From Ixodes scapularis (Eukaryota; Arthropoda; Arachnida; Ixodida; Ixodidae), in the NCBI RefSeq assembly GCF_016920785.2, contig NW_024609835.1:27539297-27603296 (forward strand): DNA of 64,000 nucleotides. Reading direction: 5' to 3'. The notes beneath the pieces were generated by a model. That model saw nothing but the letters and a program-made list of their open reading frames with translations. It searched no databases and was not told where the DNA came from. Numbering within the stretch: position 1 is the first letter of the stretch; each line of letters begins with the position of its first letter. The translations under genes were made by a program, and so were the position numbers. Of this stretch, positions 50,985 through 62,394 are shown in pieces.

Positions 50985-52628
50985 AAGGCCTGCTCACACA
51001 TACAGCGGAGCGCTAAGTTAGCGGTACGTGAGCGCTCCAAGGAGCGCTCATGTGGCGCTTCCTGGCGCGCGACTTAGTTCTAATACAGCGCGCGATTAGC
51101 GCTTCTGTAGCGCTTTGTTAGCGCTCCAGTAGCGCCTTGTTAGCGCTCCAGTAGCGCCTTGTTAGCGCTTCAGTAGCGCCGTGTTAGCGCTTTAGTAGCG
51201 CTTCTTGTTTGCTGAAATAGAAATGCGACCAATGCTCTTTCATACGCGATTAGTGCATATGTGTGTGGACGGCTTAACGCCCAGAAGAGCCTTCTGAATG
51301 CGCGACATCATTCGCCACCGAAATACCGACAGGTAGCTAGTGAACCTTGTTCCTAGGCTGAGGGACCGAGACACAGAGCTCTTTCGAAGGCGGTTATTTT
51401 AGAGCGCAGCTCTTAGGGGCCCGTTTCCGGCTTGAGCGGCGTCGCCGTCGCCGTCGGCGTCGGCGTCGCCTTCGGCGTAACCGCGCGGTGCATTATGGGT
51501 AAATTTCCCCGCTAAATCTAGCGAAAAAATTTCCCATTTAGCGGAAAAATTTCTCCGCTAAATCTAGCGTAAAAATTTTCCCCGCTAGATTTAGCGAAAA
51601 AAATTCCCCGCTAAATGTAGCGGAAAAATTTCCCCGCTAAATCTAGCGGGAAAAATTCCCCGCTAAATGTAGCGGGAAAAATTCTCCGCTAAATCAAGCG
51701 GAAAATGTTCCCCGCTAAATCTAGCGGAAAAATTTCCCCGCTAAATCTAGCGGAAAATTTTCCCATCTAGCGGAAAAATTTCCCCGCTAAATCTAGCGAA
51801 AAAATTTTCCCCGCTAGCGGAAAAAATTCCCCGCTAAATCTAGCGGAAAAATTTTCCCGCTAAATCTAGCAGGGAAATTTTTCCGCTAGATTTGGCGCGG
51901 AATTTTTCCCGCTACATTTAGCGGGGAAATTTTTCCGCTAGATTTAGCGGGTTAATTTCTCCGTTAAACCTAGCGGAAAAATTTCCCCGCTAAATCTAGC
52001 GGAAAAAATTCCCCGCTAAATCCAGCGGAAAAATTTTTCTGGGGGGTCACATGACCCCCAAGTTCACATGACCCCCCCCCCCCCCCCCCCCCCGCCCCGA
52101 GAACAGGTAACCCTCAGTACCCTTCCCTCCTCCTCCTCAAGAGCTGCGCTCCAATTCGGTGTTACAGGGAGTTGTAAACGGCTTTCATTTTTTTAGCTGC
52201 GTCTCTTTGAAACCAGGGTCACGCATATCGAATAGAAAGCGATGGGGTCGTACCCAATCAATTGGTCGCTCAAAGTCCATGACTCTGGGTCGCCTGCCCG
52301 ACCCTTTGCTTGGAGAGCGGCTGTTTTACTTCCTCTTCTTTCAATGCCAAAGGAAAAACAACAACAAAGGAATCGCCGTGCACGCGCTGTTCCGCAGCAG
52401 CAAGCACGGCACAAGGACCGTGCATGAGAGCGCTAACAGAGCGCTTCTGTAGCGCTATCAGAGCGCTAACAAAGTGCTTCTGTAGCGCTAACAGAGCGCT
52501 AACAAAGCGCTTCTGAAGCGCTAACCGAGCGCTACATCACGCGCTAGGAAGCGCCACATGAGCGCTCCTTGGAGCGCTCACGTAGCGCTATAACTTAGCG
52601 CTCTGCTGCATGTGTGAACCGGCCTTAA
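50985..52628. mobile_element. Composite inverted-repeat element with AGCGCT arrays, hosting element D
   Basis: The left arm (50985-51200) starts AAAGGCCTGCTCACACATAC and the right arm (52400-52628) is its inverted match, ending GTGTGAACCGGCCTT. Both arms contain many TAGCGCTTC/TTAGCGCTCC units. The ends match the TTCACACA type at 4797-5872, 6911-7281 and 62676-62893. Element D sits inside. Confidence 0.7.
51401..52187 (+). mobile_element. Element D: same T4-targeting family with a CGCTAAATCTAGCG array
   Basis: Start AGAGCGCAGCTCTTAGGGGC after TTTT, with the same leader CGTCGCCGTCGG and the same tail to GGCTTTCA plus T-run. The interior (51500-52035) is an array of about 25-bp units, TTTCCCCGCTAAATCTAGCG plus A-rich bases, in both orientations. 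So the ends are shared with A-C but the array is unrelated in sequence, though again palindromic. Confidence 0.82.
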
Positions 52629-52921
52629 AGGCGTAAGCAGACGTAATCTTCCGTAACGTAACGCAAGAAAACGGAGCTCCGTGATCGAGTCTTAATAGTG
52701 AGTTTTCGTACCGCGTGTACGGGCGAACGCAATCACTATGCGTTAGCGTTGCGAGTTCCCCACTGCGCGTGCGCGGAGCCCAAACTGCGATCTCGGATAT
52801 GCGCACGGCGACGAGGCGCGCGCGCGGCTTGGAGCACGCAGCTTTAACGCAAACGCCGTGACGATTTCCTTCGGGCGCCGCTTGATCAGAGAGTTTGAGT
52901 AGATCGTTCCGATACCGTCGA

Positions 52922-53092
52922 TAGAGAGTTTTAGGGGAACCGTTTTTGCACATTCGATACAGTACGATTGGCTTTCCGGTATACGAACTGCGGATGTAGG
53001 AGTCCTCTGCGGTAGCGGATGCGCAGTTTGTACCGGAGGGTTCATCGTACCGTACAGGATGAGCAAAAACGGTTCCCTAAAGCTCTCTGATA
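52922..53092. mobile_element. MITE with AGAGAGTTTTAGGG ends
   Basis: The left arm GAGAGTTTTAGGGGAACCGT and the inverted right arm ACGGTTCCCTAAAGCTCTC enclose a shorter inverted core (GGTATACGAACTGCG / CGCAGTTTGTACC). Related pieces are at 60138-60240 and about 62395-62520. Confidence 0.68.
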
Positions 53093-53244
53093 ACGATATC
53101 CGATAAAGATATGATGCACGCGCAAAGGCGGCCGCGGAGTGTCGGGTATCGTAGTCGGAGTGGTTGGAGCGATCTACTAAAACACTCTATTGACTCTGTC
53201 GGATCGAAGCATAGGCTGCGGTCGCGGAGTTAAAGTAAAACGGA

Positions 53245-53556
53245 CACCCTAAGAAATGCTGCGCGCCAACTTACCCGCGAAACACTTGAAAAGCGAATCT
53301 TTGCGATCTAGGAAATCAGCTAAGCGAATGATGAGGCGGAATATCTGTTTAGACCTCAAAATTAAGTCTGCGCTGTGGCATTACGTAATGTATGCATGAC
53401 GTTTTGCATTGACAAGGCTACAACGGAGACTTCATTTTTATATATGTCTAGACGGATGTTCCGCCTCATCACTCGCTGAACTGATTTCGTAAATCGCAGA
53501 GATTGCCTCTTTGAGTGTTTTGCGGGAAAGTAGACGCGCTGGCGTTTCTTAGAGTG
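53245..53556. mobile_element. Palindromic MITE, 312 bp
   Basis: Arms 53245-53355 and 53451-53556 are inverted copies, from CACCCTAAGAAATGC to GCGTTTCTTAGAGTG, with about four of five bases paired. The inner border is GATGAGGCGGA / TCCGCCTCATC. No coding sequence is seen. Confidence 0.7.
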
Positions 53557-53874
53557 GAGTGTATCCCCTTAGTCAATCTTGGAATTCTACCGTACGACTA
53601 ACGTTCCTGCCTTTTCGAACGATGGCCGCCTCGTCGCCCTGAACGTCTTTCTTCTGGATGCGTCCCCTCCCGTGTACAACGCTACTCACGCTGACTTGCT
53701 TGCAGTTCCGGCTTCATGTTCGAGAATTTTGTTTTTAGAAGTCAGACTGGACACCATGACAACTTTCCAACCTCTCCTCCCACTTCGTATTTTAATTCTG
53801 AAGGGCCGCAGTGTCCTATGCATCACGACTGCATTCCGCATGCTTTTAACTCTCACTGAGGTATTTCGTATGAC

Positions 53875-53945
53875 GACTATAATCTCTGGAGAAGAAGAAA
53901 AAGGGGGACAAAAGACAAACACAAATCTCCAAACGCAGCTAGATT
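53875..53945. repeat. Dispersed repeat shared with 57190-57420
   Basis: Contains ATCTCTGGAGAAG, GGACAAAAGACAAACACAAAT and CAGCTAGAT, found again in part, also inverted, at 57190-57365. The family is not identified. Confidence 0.5.
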
Positions 53946-54545
53946 ATTATCGTCATTCTTGTCCAGGTCGCTTGTACCTTTGCATTAATTGCATTATCAT
54001 CGTATTTCGTATCTTCGTTTATAAATACCCCGACGTATTCGCACATATGCACTTTCAAGCCTTGAATTCGTGTATCATATGCTGTTCGATCTCGGTTTTG
54101 TTCAAAATTCATAATTTTCGATTTCTGTACTGAATTACAGAACCTTTTTTGTTCTATATGGCGTATGTTCCCTAGAGCCTGCAAATCCAGCATGTTGCCA
54201 GCCATTTGCACTACATCACCTGCATACATTGGTCTGGGTATAAGGACCATTCAATTTTGTACCCTTGCCTGCACTTTGAGAGGTCAAGCCCAACATTACT
54301 TTTCTCAAGCTTCACCTTTAGTCCTTGTAGTTGCAACATGAACAGTAGAGGCGGCAAAGGGTATCCTTACTCTGTCTAAGACTTTGCTTTATGTTCTTAG
54401 GTTTACATTTCTTTTCGATATTTTAATTGATATGACAACCCTGCACACATATTTTAAGAGGTACATTATTGCCTTCCACATTGCCGCTATTCAATATGTC
54501 ACGCAGGTTCTCTTAGGTCAGATTATCGCCAGCCCCGGTGATATT
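53946..54545 (-). mobile_element. LINE reverse transcriptase fragment, inactive
   Basis: The minus strand reads GYPLPPLLFMLQLQGLKVKL, KIEWSLIPRPMYAGDVVQMA and GNMLDLQ, then NFEQNRDRT, IQGLKV and YVGVFINEDTKY. This is the catalytic palm and following thumb region. The catalytic YADD is YAGD, so one metal-binding Asp is lost. Both flanks are truncated. Confidence 0.7.
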
Positions 54546-55159
54546 AAAACTGCTAACGTGAGTGGCCTGTTTTAAGATAGTCGCGACCCTGGCGGTGGCA
54601 CCACAAGCGGTTACTAACCTTTAGGGGCCACCCAACCTCAGCATGCCAAGGTTAGGTCGCTCGCGCGCGTGAGCTTCGAGAGCGTCTTAAATATATCCAT
54701 TTGATTTTACTTCGAACTAGTCGACGGTCTGCGAAGCTGCGGGTGTGGAATTAAAGTAGTGTCACTGCCACCGATCTGTAATATGGATACGCTCTGTTAC
54801 GCACTATAGCGCGCCTATCGTTTGCGTCCATTTCCTCAAACGTCCGTTTACCAAAGCCGCCAACGAAAGTCGTAAAGCGAGAGCGCAGGCATGCCCACGT
54901 GACTGCCCCACTTTCCCCTTCCCTTTCCGAACAGCTTCGCGAGCGGCGTTTGTATCGAGCGAGCGCCCCAGAGTACGCCCGGGCGCCGCAGATGATTCGG
55001 TCACCTACACGTTCCGCGGTCACCACCACCTTTGCGGCTGCCCTGTCTCACCAGGGCTGGCGCCGCCAAAAACGGCACCATTTCTCAAGAAGGAGCGCGC
55101 TCTGCTCAGAGGTTAGCCGTGAACCGTCCCCCAGAAAGTGTTATTTGGCCCTACGCTAA
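54546..55159. other. GC-rich stretch left of an unassigned open frame
   Basis: 54800-55159 is GC-rich with open frames on both strands, but no motif is recognised. Earlier bases show nothing. Confidence 0.3.
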
Positions 55160-55561
55160 GCCCCAACGACTTCCACGACGTGGACCTCACGAGAGTCAGG
55201 AGGCGACGGCGTGGGCACGTCCAGATTCCAGGAGTCTGCTTCGAGGACCTCTTCGTCGGGACGCGCTGAAGACACGCATCGCGCGTACGCCAACTTCTTG
55301 CAGCCCGAAGAGCGGTACAACGACATCATGCAAACCAGCGCCCAAAGAGTGCTGTCCAAGCTGAAGACTCGCCAGATGGCTCTGTCCTCCGCAGTCAAGG
55401 ACAGCAAGAGTCAGAAGGCGAGGATGGACTCCTGTCAACCCCCGCTGTATTCGCGGCCTCCGCAGCCGATGCCGCGAAAGTTGGAGCCCTTGGTGCCAGT
55501 CAGAGGAACTCCCGAGTCGCCAACAAGTGACCACAGGCTCCCTTTCCAGACTTTGATGTGA
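55160..55561 (+). CDS. Unassigned open frame, possible terminal exon
   Basis: The frame is open from a stop at 55157-55159 to a TGA at 55559-55561, about 133 codons. It reads Ser/Thr-rich residues, then EDTHRAYANFLQPEERYNDI, LSKLKTRQMALSSAVKDSKS and a Pro-rich tail ending FQTLM. The composition looks like real protein, with a Lys/Gln-rich helix. There is no ATG near the start, so it would need an upstream exon, and the AG at 55159-55160 is a weak acceptor. An AATAAA at about 56486 could end the transcript. No family is recognised; it may also be a stray GC-rich frame. Confidence 0.3.
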   Translation, partial: APTTSTTWTSRESGGDGVGTSRFQESASRTSSSGRAEDTHRAYANFLQPEERYNDIMQTSAQRVLSKLKTRQMALSSAVKDSKSQKARMDSCQPPLYSRPPQPMPRKLEPLVPVRGTPESPTSDHRLPFQTLM

Positions 55562-57189
55562 CGCGTCCTCGTTGTGCCGGAGCGTGCCAGTCTCCGAGTT
55601 GTTTTAGACTTGCTGTTCTCAATGGATGTGTCCGAAGAATTGTGTTTGTTAGGGATCGCCAATGAACGTTCAATGTAAGCTTTGCTCTGAACGGGGAGTA
55701 AGTTGTTTACCGTGTTTCGACCTCAGATTTCCTGCGGATCGTGCTCATAGAACGATATGGTGCATTGAACCAGTTCACAAGTCAAACTTTTTTCGCTTTC
55801 ATTAAGCATTCACTTTCGCCATTGGTAGTCTCATTTCCACTCACTGTCATCTTTTCTTTTTCTTTTCTCTCACCTTTGTCAATACGGGTGCCATATCACG
55901 TATCACGTACTGTTATAATTGTACCGTGATGTGAATTTAATATATATTCATGAAAGAGGAGAAAGTGCAGAACAAGAAAACATAGAGGCGTATGAGCCAT
56001 TCTCCGATTGCATAGTCATTTTTCATATGTTGATAAATAGGGCGCCAAATGTATTCTGAGAACCACTCGGAAAATTAAAAACCGTTTGATTGGTGATACG
56101 ATGGCCTGATGTAATGGACTTTTGGAGGGAGAGGTGATTTTGCTGGCTGGCCCTCAAGTCGGGCTGCGTTTCTGTCATAAAACGACATGCAGATCGCATA
56201 TTCTGCGTGATCTTTTACTTTGAGAGGGAACATTGTAACGATCACTTCCATAGAAGTCAGGCAGACAATATTGTCACAAACACGAAGAGTAGCAAAAAAG
56301 GACAACCGTAGCATTAGTGCCGTCGGGGCCGGAGAATAGCCATGATTAAGAACTAAAGGTGGTACTTGTAATATCGACGAGCTCGACGGCACCACTTTCA
56401 TTTTACGGGCAGGGCACAAAGCGCCTCTAAGGCCTGTTTATGGGGGAGGCTACTTATGTCCAGGGCAATAGTCTTTGCGGTGTACCAATAAAAACTTGAA
56501 ATCTTTTATCTTTTTAAAGCATTATGTTACAAAAACCATTTTAACGAAACCTTCTCCAGAAAAACCGGAGCTTCCCGATTCTCTTTACAATTGAAAATAC
56601 ACTTTATTGAAAGAAGTTGAAAATTGCCTTGCAGCATTCATTTGAGCTTCATCTGTCGAAAGTCATAAAAGTGTCAGTCTAGTTTTATAAAAAAATAATA
56701 AGGAAGTGTATATCGCAAATAATCAATATGCGGGCCGTACTGATTCGTTAAGGTCGCGCTAGAAGAAAGCTTGCGCTAGAAAAAGTAATTCATAACCCTC
56801 TTCAAACTTTGGGAATTTCATATATTTTCTCACGCAGTCATGTGACAACGGCTTGAATGTATTGGGATGCGTGTTGTAAACTCTATAAGAAAAAGAAATG
56901 ACATGGATAGGCGCTTTTAACTATTCACTCAAGCGTTCGTCTCTTCATGATCGGTATCTGCTGGTTTTCATCGGGTAACATGAAAATATGGTTAGCTACT
57001 CAGTGCCCAGTAATAATGGGGTATCGCGAATCCGCGCGTTGCCGTTTTTGAGGTGAATGCGACAATGAACCTACGCATATTTGCTGCAAAAAGTTCGCTG
57101 CGTCTATTTTTTCTCCCAGAGTAGTTAGAGAGCCAATCACTGCGAACTACGAAGAAAGGTAAGCTAATAACTAACAATTATAATACCTG
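55562..57189. other. Nothing recognised
   Basis: AT-rich sequence with short frames only. AATAAA at about 56486 is the one possible signal. The GGCCTGTTTATGGG at about 56430 faintly recalls a TTCACACA-type end. Confidence 0.35.
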
Positions 57190-57420
57190 GCGAACGGGAA
57201 CAAGGGGACAAGGGACAAACACAAATTTGCAAACACAGCTAGATGATTGGTGCGCGACTGGAAAAATCCGCTTGGTTCTGGTATCGAACCAGAGACTTAG
57301 TTCTGATTGGAGATTTGTGTTTGTCCGTTGTCCCCCTTGTTCCCCTTCTCCAGAGATTATTATTTTTATTCTTGTCCAGCTCACTCGCACCTGTACATTA
57401 ACTGCATCATTATAATAAAA
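57190..57420. repeat. Dispersed repeat with a B-box-like word
   Basis: GGGACAAACACAAATTTGC on the left is mirrored by AGATTTGTGTTTGTCC on the right. On the minus strand GGTTCGATACC fits a pol III B box, so a SINE relic is possible. Confidence 0.4.
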
Positions 57421-57816
57421 GTAATAAAAAATGTTTTTTAAAAAAAAAAAGAGTCTGTACACTTTAATAAGTGTCCCAGTCCCGCGAAACACTCGGAGAG
57501 CCAATCACGGCGAACAATAGAACGATATCAGCCAATAAAGAAGCTGAGAATGCGATATCTAAACAAATATGCGACGTGCGTGATGAAAATGAGCTCGTGA
57601 GACTTCATGTTCAATGTTCCTTCGCACATCGTTTTTTTTTTTCTTTTTCTCTTCATAACACAAGCTTCGTCGTTCTGTGCCTTTCATTCTTATTTCTCAT
57701 TGGCTCTCTTTGTGTTCTGCTAAAAAATAAGCTCGCATTCTTTTCTTCCTTCTTTCCGTGTGCAGAGCTCAGTGGGGGATGAGACACTGGACATGGGGCT
57801 TGGGGCCGACACATCC

Positions 57817-58092
57817 ATCGTGCCATTACATCCATCGAGCAATTACGTCCAATTTCGTGCCATTACATCCATCGCGCCCGTACATCCATACTGCCAGCAC
57901 ATCCATCGTGCCATTAGATCCATTTCTGGCCAGTTCATCCAACGTGCCATTACATCCATCATGCCGTTACATCCATCGTGCCATTACATCCGCCGCGCCA
58001 TCACATCCATGGAGCAACTTCGTCCAAAAGCGTGTCATTACATCCATTCTGCCGTTACATTTGATCGTGTCATCATATCCATCGAGCAGCTT
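57817..58092. repeat. 17-bp minisatellite
   Basis: About fifteen units of CATCCATCGTGCCATTA, varying mainly at the bases after CATCCAT, with a few units of 18-20 bp. No protein reading is supported. Confidence 0.85.
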
Positions 58093-58189
58093 CGAAAAAA
58101 AAAAATCTGAATGTTTTATAGAATCAAATTGTGATATACTAACGTTCTGGGGCTTCTCGTTTGTTCCCTGTGGCTCCCGAACCAATGCA

Positions 58190-58405
58190 GAGAGCAAGTC
58201 GTCTGCTTCTTGAGCAGGTGTTGCGGTGACTTTAGAAAGACGCCGAACTTTGATTGGCTCTAAATGTAGTGGGTAGACGTCAAAGCAAGCTGCCTTGAGG
58301 TCTACCCACTATCCTTCATTCAGAACCAGTCAGCTCGGCGTTCTGACGTCACCACAACCCCTGCAAAAGAAGCAGACGAACTTGCTCTCCACATAAGAAT
58401 GTGAA
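58190..58405. mobile_element. Palindromic MITE, copy 2 of the family at 24812-25046
   Basis: Core GTGGGTAGACGTCAAAG ... CTTGAGGTCTACCCAC, outer arms CAAGTCGTCTGCTTCTTG and AAGAAGCAGACGAACTTG. It lies between the two blocks of the 17-bp minisatellite. Confidence 0.75.
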
Positions 58406-58439
58406 TAACGCAAAAAGCCCAGTGTCGGCCATCTTGGCT

Positions 58440-58680
58440 TCTATGGATGCGCTAGAATGATGGATGTAATGGCACGCTATGGCGTCTTAACAGGAAAGAT
58501 GAGCAATTGCATCCATCGAGCAACTACGTCCATCGAGCAACGACATCCTACGAGCAACTACATCCATACACATGTCAACGCATCCAACGAGCTAGTATAT
58601 CCACCGTGCCATTACATCCATCGATGGATGTAATGGCTCGGTGGATGTACTGGCTCGATGGATGTGTTAACTCGTAATCT
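58440..58680. repeat. Second minisatellite block, mixed orientation
   Basis: Contains TGGATGTAATGGC units and, inverted, CATCCATCGAGCAAC units with a turning point near 58620. Together with 57817-58092 it brackets the palindromic MITE. Confidence 0.75.
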
Positions 58681-58689
58681 GGACATGGT

Positions 58690-60137
58690 AGCGTCTCATA
58701 CACTCATCGCACATTTCATTTCTATACGGGACCTTTTGTTTCGCTTCGTCAGCCTTGCATAGGTCGCGAGTGCTCTGCGGCACGTAAACGCACGGACATT
58801 TTTTAAACTGTTGCTAGAGTCGCAGCCATAGTCCTCGAACGTAGTACGCAGGCTCGTATAGCTCGTGCAAAACTCACGACGTCTGCTGAAGACACGTTGG
58901 CAGAAATATCTGCGCACACGCCACACGCATACGCGAAGCATGTTTCTCCTTCATACATTTCTATACTTCGACATGTGTGCAGGTTGTCCTTTGGATGATG
59001 TAATAGCACCAGCGAGACGACTTCTTCGTAGCACCAAGGGTGAAAATAAACAAAAAAATAAAACCTTTCTCCTTAACCCCTTTTTCTCTATTTCCGCACT
59101 GATGCTCTTGAACAAAAGGGATGGTCGTTTCCGCCATGCGCAAGTAAACGTGTTCTCAATCGATCAATATAAACGAGAGAGGGCAGTATAAGATTCATCG
59201 TCGACGAGTATGGGTACCCTCAATCTGGACTCTCCTGTCTTTTCCGTACCCGCACTGCCGCTATAAGTATGACGTTCTTTAAATGAAAATAAAAGAAAGA
59301 AAGAAATGCAGGGTCGGGAGAGCAAGAATAAAGTCTGCTTACAAATAAGGAAAGAGTCACTCGGATTAAATAGCGAGTATTGATTAGGAGGTTTTGATGC
59401 GCCGACAAATGAAAGTCGCAACGAACAGAACGGCCAAATATTAACTTGACAATAACAATGAACGTTTTGCGAGGGGCAAACATCCATTCAATAAAACGCG
59501 AAAGCTATATCGAACACGAGCGACTCGTTTTTGGCGAGTAATTTATAATTTCTTGTATTATAAGAAGAATCTTTTCTACTAATATCGTTTCTTCGATTTT
59601 CCTACTCCGAGCACGCAATTTCTAAATTTAACTCTATGTTAAAGCGAACTACTTTCTGGCGTGTATAATGTATAATTAAATGTTCAGTTTCTCTCACGAA
59701 ATACAGGGTGGCTCGTACACTTTTTTACTCACTTTAAATAAAAATAAGAAAAAACGTAGTTTCCGATAAGTCGATTTTTTAATGGCATTAATTGACTCAA
59801 TATTTTTGCTCACATCACGTTTTGTGTTTCATTAACTTCCAGTCAAATAAGAAGGCCTTTTTCTTTTCCTCTCCAAATGGCTTTGATCTAATCTCCATTT
59901 CTTTTTTTTTTTTATGTGGCCGAGTTGGTGGAGCGTATTTGGTTTCACTAAACGAAGGTACACACTGCGCATTTGTTAGTGAAGTAGTCATTTCCTGGAA
60001 AGGAAATTACTTTTGTGGGCGCACAAATTCCCGATACACCGAAAAAAAAAAGAAAAGGTGACGCGAGTTGGAACTTCGTTTCGTTAATATTCATTAAAAA
60101 ACGAAAATAATTTTATCGTAGACGACTGGACTCAAAA
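58690..60137. other. Nothing recognised
   Basis: AT-rich sequence. Open frames at 58696-58941 and 58865-59191 have no recognisable domain and overlap on opposite strands. Confidence 0.35.
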
Positions 60138-60240
60138 GAGAGTTTTAGGGAACCGTTTTTGCACAAACAGACGATACGATCGGCGCTCCGGTATGGACTG
60201 CGCACGCGCGAGATCACTGCTGCCTTACCGTAGTCCAGTG
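60138..60240. mobile_element. Partial copy of the AGAGAGTTTTAGGG MITE
   Basis: GAGAGTTTTAGGGAACCGTT, then GATACGATCGGCGCTCCGGTA, as in the left half of 52922-53092. The right arm is missing. Confidence 0.6.
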
Positions 60241-60511
60241 TTCGAACCGCAAATTGCGACCGTGTGGACAAAGCGGCTGATATCGAAAGCGTCTCGACTC
60301 GTTTATAGAACGGCTGTTTCGCTGTGGGAAGAGGCCCGTCGAAGCTTCAAACGTGAAGGAGAGTATTCGTGAATGCATGCCTAGAAGAAATGTTACGGTG
60401 GCCATGAGAAAATGGAATCGAATTCGCGAAAAATAAAACAGAAAACAAACTAAACGTGAACATGACACCAACGCTTTCTCAGAAACATGTTGTTGGTTTG
60501 TCTCAGTTTGT

Positions 60512-60780
60512 GGGGATGAGGCATAGTTCAGTCGGTTCAAGTGCCGCTCTCCCATGTTGATAAAGGTGCCGACGACAAGGGCTCAAACCCTGCCCGATGA
60601 CCCAGCCATTAGTGGTAGGGTGTGCGGCATTTGCAGCGCGGAGCGAAGATTGGCTATGTCGCCTTTAAAGAAGCGAAGTTGGTGCAGCACATCTACATCA
60701 TTCATCGACACGAGGTCGAACTAGTCTCGCCGTCAGCAATCCCTTTCTTTGTGGGGTAGCCTAGTCCCATAAAATAAAAT
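60512..60780 (+). mobile_element. tRNA-derived SINE
   Basis: A tRNA-like head has the A-box word TAGTTCAGTCGG (about 60524-60535) and the B-box-like GGGCTCAAACCC (60579-60590). A unique body follows, ending in ATAAAATAAAATGA. It is a different family from 351-596. No clear target duplication is seen. Confidence 0.65.
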
Positions 60781-60789
60781 GATTTTTTT

Positions 60790-62228
60790 AAAGTTATTTT
60801 CTCCGATTAAAGCCAATTCGAACTCATCGTCAAAAAGGCCTAGTGCCATGACTGCCGCGAAGATTGTTTACTCCTTTAGCAGACGAACTGTTCAGTCAAG
60901 GGGGGGACACCGCATAGAGTTATTATAATGTACGCCAGAGGTTCAAGTGGCGTTAGTGTGCTGACGCAAATTGAAGCAGACAGCAACCAGTCGAAAACTG
61001 ACTTCCGGTAATGCATTTCTATGGGAAAAAGTGAGTGCATTTTCTCACTGCGCTTGATCATAAGAGCAAATATTCCGAATAATTCGTACGCACGTAGGTA
61101 GCTTGAAACATTTCTCAGTCAGGCCGACGAAATAGTTGGTCAGTTACGGTGTTTTTCTTTAAAATTCATCGCATTAAAAACGGTGCTAAAACGGCTTCGT
61201 ACGTGTATTTATGTGCACCTTCGGACACTGTTAGCGCGAACACGACGTCGACGCTTTTCAGCATGAAGGAATTATACGTGCCAAACGCACGAGGGACATC
61301 TGAAAACCAAGAGAGACGGCAAGAACTACGCAGTAACACAGGATCAGTAACTATACACGTGCATGTACGAACAAACTAATTCGAAAGCGACGTAATAGAT
61401 TCCGATTTTTAATAAGTATGTACCTCTTTATTCTGTCTGCTCTGTGCAAAGATGCTTGTTCTACGTTCGAAATATCACCCGCACGCTCAAAATCTTTGAG
61501 AAAAATTGTTCTCAAAGATTTATCGGGCAATTAAGTGCCCGATAAAAGCTGCCCGGTAGAGAAAAGAATACGAAGAAACACCTTTCATAGCCCACGCACT
61601 TCATCCTTTACGTTTAATGTTTCTATCCGCTCATACACGACAATGTCATTTTCATATAGATGACAGGACTGGCATATTATCAATATACAAGCGTCACCGG
61701 AATGCTGGCGAGCCTTGAACACACTTCATATTCCTTTCGATTGTAATTTTGCTTTGAATTGTCGCTTGTTTTTACACACCTGCTGTGAAACAGGGGTTTG
61801 GTCCTGAAATATAACAAAATTAAACATCGTTCACTGATGAAAAAAAAAAAAAAAAAGCGCTAACTAAAGCAATTGCAGTTTTACAATGTTAATAAAGGTA
61901 CATACTATTCGGCACGACCTAAATAACCAAAGTGTTCCGTGTTACTTTCCGGCGAAGAGACAAAATGCACGCGCGTTTTCCCTTAGGAGTGCACAGGAGC
62001 ACCGCAAAAGTAGACTGGTTGCTATCTGCTTCAATTTGCGTAACGGAAGTCGATAGACACTAGTGCCAGTAGAACCACTAGTGTACATTATAATAAGTCT
62101 ACGTCGCCGCCGCCACATTTAGCGCTCATTCTACGAAGTATGGTCAGTTCCACACATTTGAGCTCAGGCTACTTCTGAAAAGGAAAATGCTTTTCTTTCA
62201 GTTCTGTGGAATTACCAAATACTTCCTG
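60790..62228. other. Mostly unassigned sequence
   Basis: Contains a small hairpin near 61490-61550 (CTCAAAGATT and GCCCGATAAA words) and an A-run near 61840. No gene is supported. Confidence 0.35.
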
Positions 62229-62231
62229 CCC

Positions 62232-62262
<31 letters not shown>

Positions 62263-62265
62263 ACT
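62229..62265. repeat. C-run followed by (AC)n microsatellite
   Basis: About 20 C followed by AC units, matching the compound repeat at 37962-38011. Confidence 0.9.
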
Positions 62266-62394
62266 CCAAAAGATAAAATAAAAAAAACACATGCCTTTTT
62301 TTTAGCTTATTTTACGAAGCCATTGTGCATTTCTGTTGCCAGGTGGCACGACCTGCACCGATCGTATGAATCGTCTCTATAGTCGTCTGTAGAT

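Noticed and set aside
53579..54133. 184-codon plus-strand frame
   Set aside because: It starts at a TTG and its second half is the antisense of a LINE reverse transcriptase fragment. No known domain is seen.
57817..58092. CRISPR-like repeat array
   Set aside because: Units of 17 bp have no unique spacers and lie in a eukaryotic intergenic region. It is a minisatellite.
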